7,325 bases of DNA from assembly GCA_948971535.1 (NCBI GenBank), contig CARFEX010000042.1, positions 1 to 7,325 of the forward strand, in the 5' to 3' direction. Position numbers and translations under genes: made by a program. This stretch comes from an uncultured Eubacteriales bacterium. GTDB lineage: Bacteria; Bacillota; Clostridia; Christensenellales; UBA1242. The notes under the pieces are model-generated. The model ran no database searches and was not told the DNA's origin. It saw only the letters and a list, made by a program, of their open reading frames with translations. Shown here in pieces: positions 5,557 to 7,325 of the stretch (position 1 is the first letter of the stretch; each line of letters begins with the position of its first letter).

Positions 5557-6285
5557 TTAATCCTCCTTTTTATTTACAATGACTTTTGAATATCTTATAA
5601 CTTTATCATTAAATTTATAGCCAGCTTGGTATTCATCCAAGATAACATCATTTTCCTTTTCTTCATCTTTCATAACAGCTATAACATTATGAAGATGAGG
5701 ATTGTATTTTTCTCCAATAGAAGAGATTTTTTCAACTCCTAGAGAAGTTAAGGCTTCCATAATTTTCTTTTCAATCATTTCCACCCCTTGAAGTGAACTT
5801 TCATCACTAATCATTTTTTTTGCCTCTTTGAAAGTATCAAGACAAGGCAAGAATACCTCAATCACCGAAGTTTGCCCATTAATACGAGAAGTTTTAACTT
5901 CATCGAGCGCTCTCCGTCTAAAATTTTCAAAGTCAGCCTGAATTTGTCTTGCTAGATTAAGGTATTCTTCCTCCTTGCTACCAGCACAATGGCAACTTTT
6001 ATTGCAGTCACACTCGTCATCACATTCACAATTTTCACCGCATCCACAACAAGCTTCGTTGCTTTCACAGTGGCAATCGCCTTCACAATGACATTCATCA
6101 CCGCACTTGCAATCTTCACCGCAATGACAATTATGTTTTCTTTCTTGCCCATTTTCTCCGCAATGACAATTTTCACTGCATTTATGTTCGCTGTCACAAG
6201 TGCAGTTTTCACCACATGTGCATTCATTATTGCAAGAACATTTTTTGTCTTCTTTTTCCTTATTAATCTCTGCCAATTTCTTCAT
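5557..6285 (-). CDS. grpE: GrpE nucleotide exchange factor with a metallothionein-like Cys-rich N-terminal domain
   Basis: A 242-residue protein counted from the ATG at 6285; the ribosome site favours a TTG at 6276 (239 residues). Residues 104-242 are GrpE: helix with ADFENFRRRA (117-126), bundle segment FLPCLDTF (145-152), and the beta-wing with YNPHLHNVIAV (194-204) and YQAGYKFNDKVIR (219-231). GrpE dimers open the DnaK ATPase domain to release ADP. Residues 16-100 are foreign to the family: 26 Cys in 85 residues, twelve CxC pairs (16, 22, 28, 40, 53, 59, 65, 71, 80, 86, 92, 98) mostly six residues apart, seven His, many Asp/Glu, and no Pro, aromatic, Leu, Ile, Val or Met. This composition suggests bound zinc, copper or other soft metal, but no metal can be assigned. 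Only about 17 residues separate it from ADFENF, so the usual long dimer helix is shortened. It overlaps the hrcA end and lies four bases before dnaK, so identity as the operon's GrpE is secure. Confidence 0.96.
   Translation of the reverse strand: MKKLAEINKEKEDKKCSCNNECTCGENCTCDSEHKCSENCHCGENGQERKHNCHCGEDCKCGDECHCEGDCHCESNEACCGCGENCECDDECDCNKSCHCAGSKEEEYLNLARQIQADFENFRRRALDEVKTSRINGQTSVIEVFLPCLDTFKEAKKMISDESSLQGVEMIEKKIMEALTSLGVEKISSIGEKYNPHLHNVIAVMKDEEKENDVILDEYQAGYKFNDKVIRYSKVIVNKKED
5986..6240 (-). repeat. Degenerate 18-bp tandem repeat encoding CxCxxx units in GrpE
   Basis: This part of grpE encodes residues 16-100. Cys-x-Cys recurs every six codons in three blocks: residues 16-42 (with HxC at 34-36 replacing one CxC), 53-73 and 80-100. 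Short linkers break the phase. Five units are CHC. At DNA level copies have drifted, but a 14-base word (ccgcaatgacaatt, plus strand) is still shared at 6119-6132 and 6158-6171. This points to growth by repeat duplication. Confidence 0.85.
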
Positions 6286-7288
6286 CTCCTTTTACTTCTT
6301 TTAGTCCGTCTACAACTACTTTTAAAGCAGATGCAATCGCTCCATAATTCATTCTTTGAGGACCAATAACTCCAATAGAAGCAAGTTGTTGTCCATGCAC
6401 GGTAATTGGAGCTCTAACTATTGAACAATTATTTCCGCTTTCCTCTTCGGCAACGGTAACCTCAATTTCCCCGCTGTTTTTTTCTAACTTTAACACGTCC
6501 TCAAGCTGTTTTTCGTCATCGAGTAAGTTTAAAACTTTGCGTGCATCTTCAACATTGCCTTTATTGTCAAGTAGTCTAGCCGCACCCTCACGTCTGACGT
6601 CTAAGAGTTTTTGGTTGTTAAGTTTTTTTAGTCCTCCGACCAAGGTGTCAACTAGTTTTTGGAAAGCAGAAATTTCGCCTTTCATACCTTCTTTAAATTG
6701 ACCAATGTTGTCAATCATAAATCCAACTGTTTCACCTTTAAAGTTTTTGGTGAGATAATCTGACGCATCTTGGCACTCTTGCATTGTCGCACTAACTTCA
6801 AGCGTGTCGGTAATGTAACCTGCCATAGTTCCAATAAGCACCATAACTTTACTTTCTAGAAGAGGTATAAGTTTAAATTCCTGCAAAATCAGTTCGTTAT
6901 AACCATTCATCATTACAACTGTTGGATAATTTGTCGCCTGACTTACAATCTTTGCTATACCAGAAATTATATCATTCAAGCTCTTAGTCCTTGACGAAAT
7001 AAGTTCTCTCACATCTTCAAGTTGTCCATTTGTTGCACTCACCCCTTGCAAAAGGTTTTCAACGTAAAACCTATAACCTTGAGGTGTAGGCACTCTGCCT
7101 CCCGATGTATGAAGCTGTTTCAAAAAACCCATAGCTTCCAAGGTGTTAAGCTCGTTGCGCAAGGTCGCTGTCGAACATGACAAGCTAGCAACATCCTTAA
7201 TTCCTCCGCTTGTAATGGGCGAACAATCTTTGATATATTCTTCAACCGCCATGCAAAGAATTTGCTTTTTTCTTTCAGATAAATCCAT
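6263..7288 (-). CDS. hrcA: Heat-inducible transcription repressor HrcA
   Basis: A 341-residue HrcA, normal for the family. It binds CIRCE operators as a dimer and represses chaperone operons; in known systems GroEL keeps it active, so misfolded protein relieves repression. The N-terminal winged helix (about 1-75) shows LSERKKQIL (3-11), VEEYI (15-19), STATLRNEL (39-47) and the wing LHTSGGRVPT (59-68), followed by GYRFYV (71-76). The rest is the GAF-like dimerisation and inserted domain, ending with the conserved GPQRMNYG and VVDGL segments. The ATG at 7288 is chosen because it gives the family start and has AAAGGTG five bases upstream. A GTG further upstream at 7321 lies inside the CIRCE half and is not credible. 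It is the first gene of the operon and overlaps grpE by 23 bases (14 if grpE starts at the TTG). It should repress itself and all genes downstream. Confidence 0.97.
   Translation of the reverse strand: MDLSERKKQILCMAVEEYIKDCSPITSGGIKDVASLSCSTATLRNELNTLEAMGFLKQLHTSGGRVPTPQGYRFYVENLLQGVSATNGQLEDVRELISSRTKSLNDIISGIAKIVSQATNYPTVVMMNGYNELILQEFKLIPLLESKVMVLIGTMAGYITDTLEVSATMQECQDASDYLTKNFKGETVGFMIDNIGQFKEGMKGEISAFQKLVDTLVGGLKKLNNQKLLDVRREGAARLLDNKGNVEDARKVLNLLDDEKQLEDVLKLEKNSGEIEVTVAEEESGNNCSIVRAPITVHGQQLASIGVIGPQRMNYGAIASALKVVVDGLKEVKGDEEIGRD
6274..6293 (-). promoter_or_regulatory. Ribosome site that decides the grpE start (TTG favoured over ATG)
   Basis: The sequence AAAAGGAG (6293-6286) abuts the ATG at 6285 with no spacing, and the Shine-Dalgarno match continues into that ATG (AAAGGAGATGA). 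Initiation there would be sterically poor. A TTG at 6276-6274, codon 4 of the longer reading, lies nine bases after the site, the same spacing as in dnaK. The TTG is therefore the likelier start, giving an N-terminus reading MAEINKEKED. The site lies inside the last codons of hrcA, which ends at 6263, so hrcA and grpE translation are coupled. Confidence 0.6.
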
Positions 7289-7314
7289 ATCTTCACCTTT
7301 AAAATTCGACTTTG

Positions 7315-7325
7315 TTAGCACTCTC
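7315..7325. promoter_or_regulatory. CIRCE operator, one half only (cut by the window edge)
   Basis: TTAGCACTC at 7315-7323 matches exactly one arm of the CIRCE inverted repeat (TTAGCACTC, nine bases, GAGTGCTAA). The other arm and the promoter would lie beyond base 7325. The arm is 26 bases from the hrcA ATG, so the operator falls in the leader, its usual place before hrcA. HrcA binding here would control the whole minus-strand operon. Confidence 0.9.

Noticed and set aside
5986..6240. Regular short repeats as a possible CRISPR array
   Set aside because: The unit is 18 bases without spacers, in frame, and inside a gene with an intact GrpE core. The repetition is at protein level.
5989..6369. 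Plus-strand open frame rich in hydrophobic residues, resembling a membrane protein
   Set aside because: It is antisense to the Cys-rich part of grpE. Cys and acidic codons read backwards give Ala, Thr, Ile and Phe, which explains the composition. It has no ribosome site or promoter.
7289..7321. An upstream GTG start for hrcA adding 11 residues
   Set aside because: The GTG lies inside the CIRCE arm, and the ATG at 7288 has a good ribosome site and the family N-terminus.

Overview
The window is AT-rich bacterial DNA carrying the heat-shock chaperone operon of what looks like a low-GC Gram-positive bacterium (Bacillota, probably Clostridia-like). The evidence is an hrcA-grpE-dnaK-dnaJ gene order, a half CIRCE operator at the right edge, a DnaK lacking about 24 residues of the proteobacterial ATPase domain, strong AAAGGAGG-type ribosome sites, and all seven genes ending in TAA. 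The exact lineage cannot be read from the sequence.

Right to left, on the minus strand: the inner half of CIRCE (7315-7325), hrcA (repressor), grpE (exchange factor), dnaK (Hsp70), an unexpected small cysteine hydrolase of the isochorismatase fold, and dnaJ (Hsp40). The first four genes overlap or lie within 4 bases of each other. About 117 bases with a small hairpin precede dnaJ. A strong stem-loop terminator at 1953-1980 closes the operon. On the left, rsmE (16S rRNA m3U methyltransferase) runs on the plus strand and converges on dnaJ. It has its own perfect consensus promoter, placed so that transcription should begin at the ATG. Divergent from it is a classical short-chain dehydrogenase with its own promoter and terminator. 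The first 185 bases hold no gene.

HrcA should repress the operon through CIRCE. DnaK, DnaJ and GrpE form the folding machine, and GrpE drives ADP release from DnaK. The most unusual feature is GrpE: its disordered tail and part of its dimerisation helix are replaced by an 85-residue domain with 26 cysteines, mostly as CxC pairs every six residues. It has no aromatic, large aliphatic or proline residue and looks like a metallothionein. With the cysteine hydrolase translationally coupled to dnaK, this hints at a chaperone system tied to metal or thiol stress. That link is inference.
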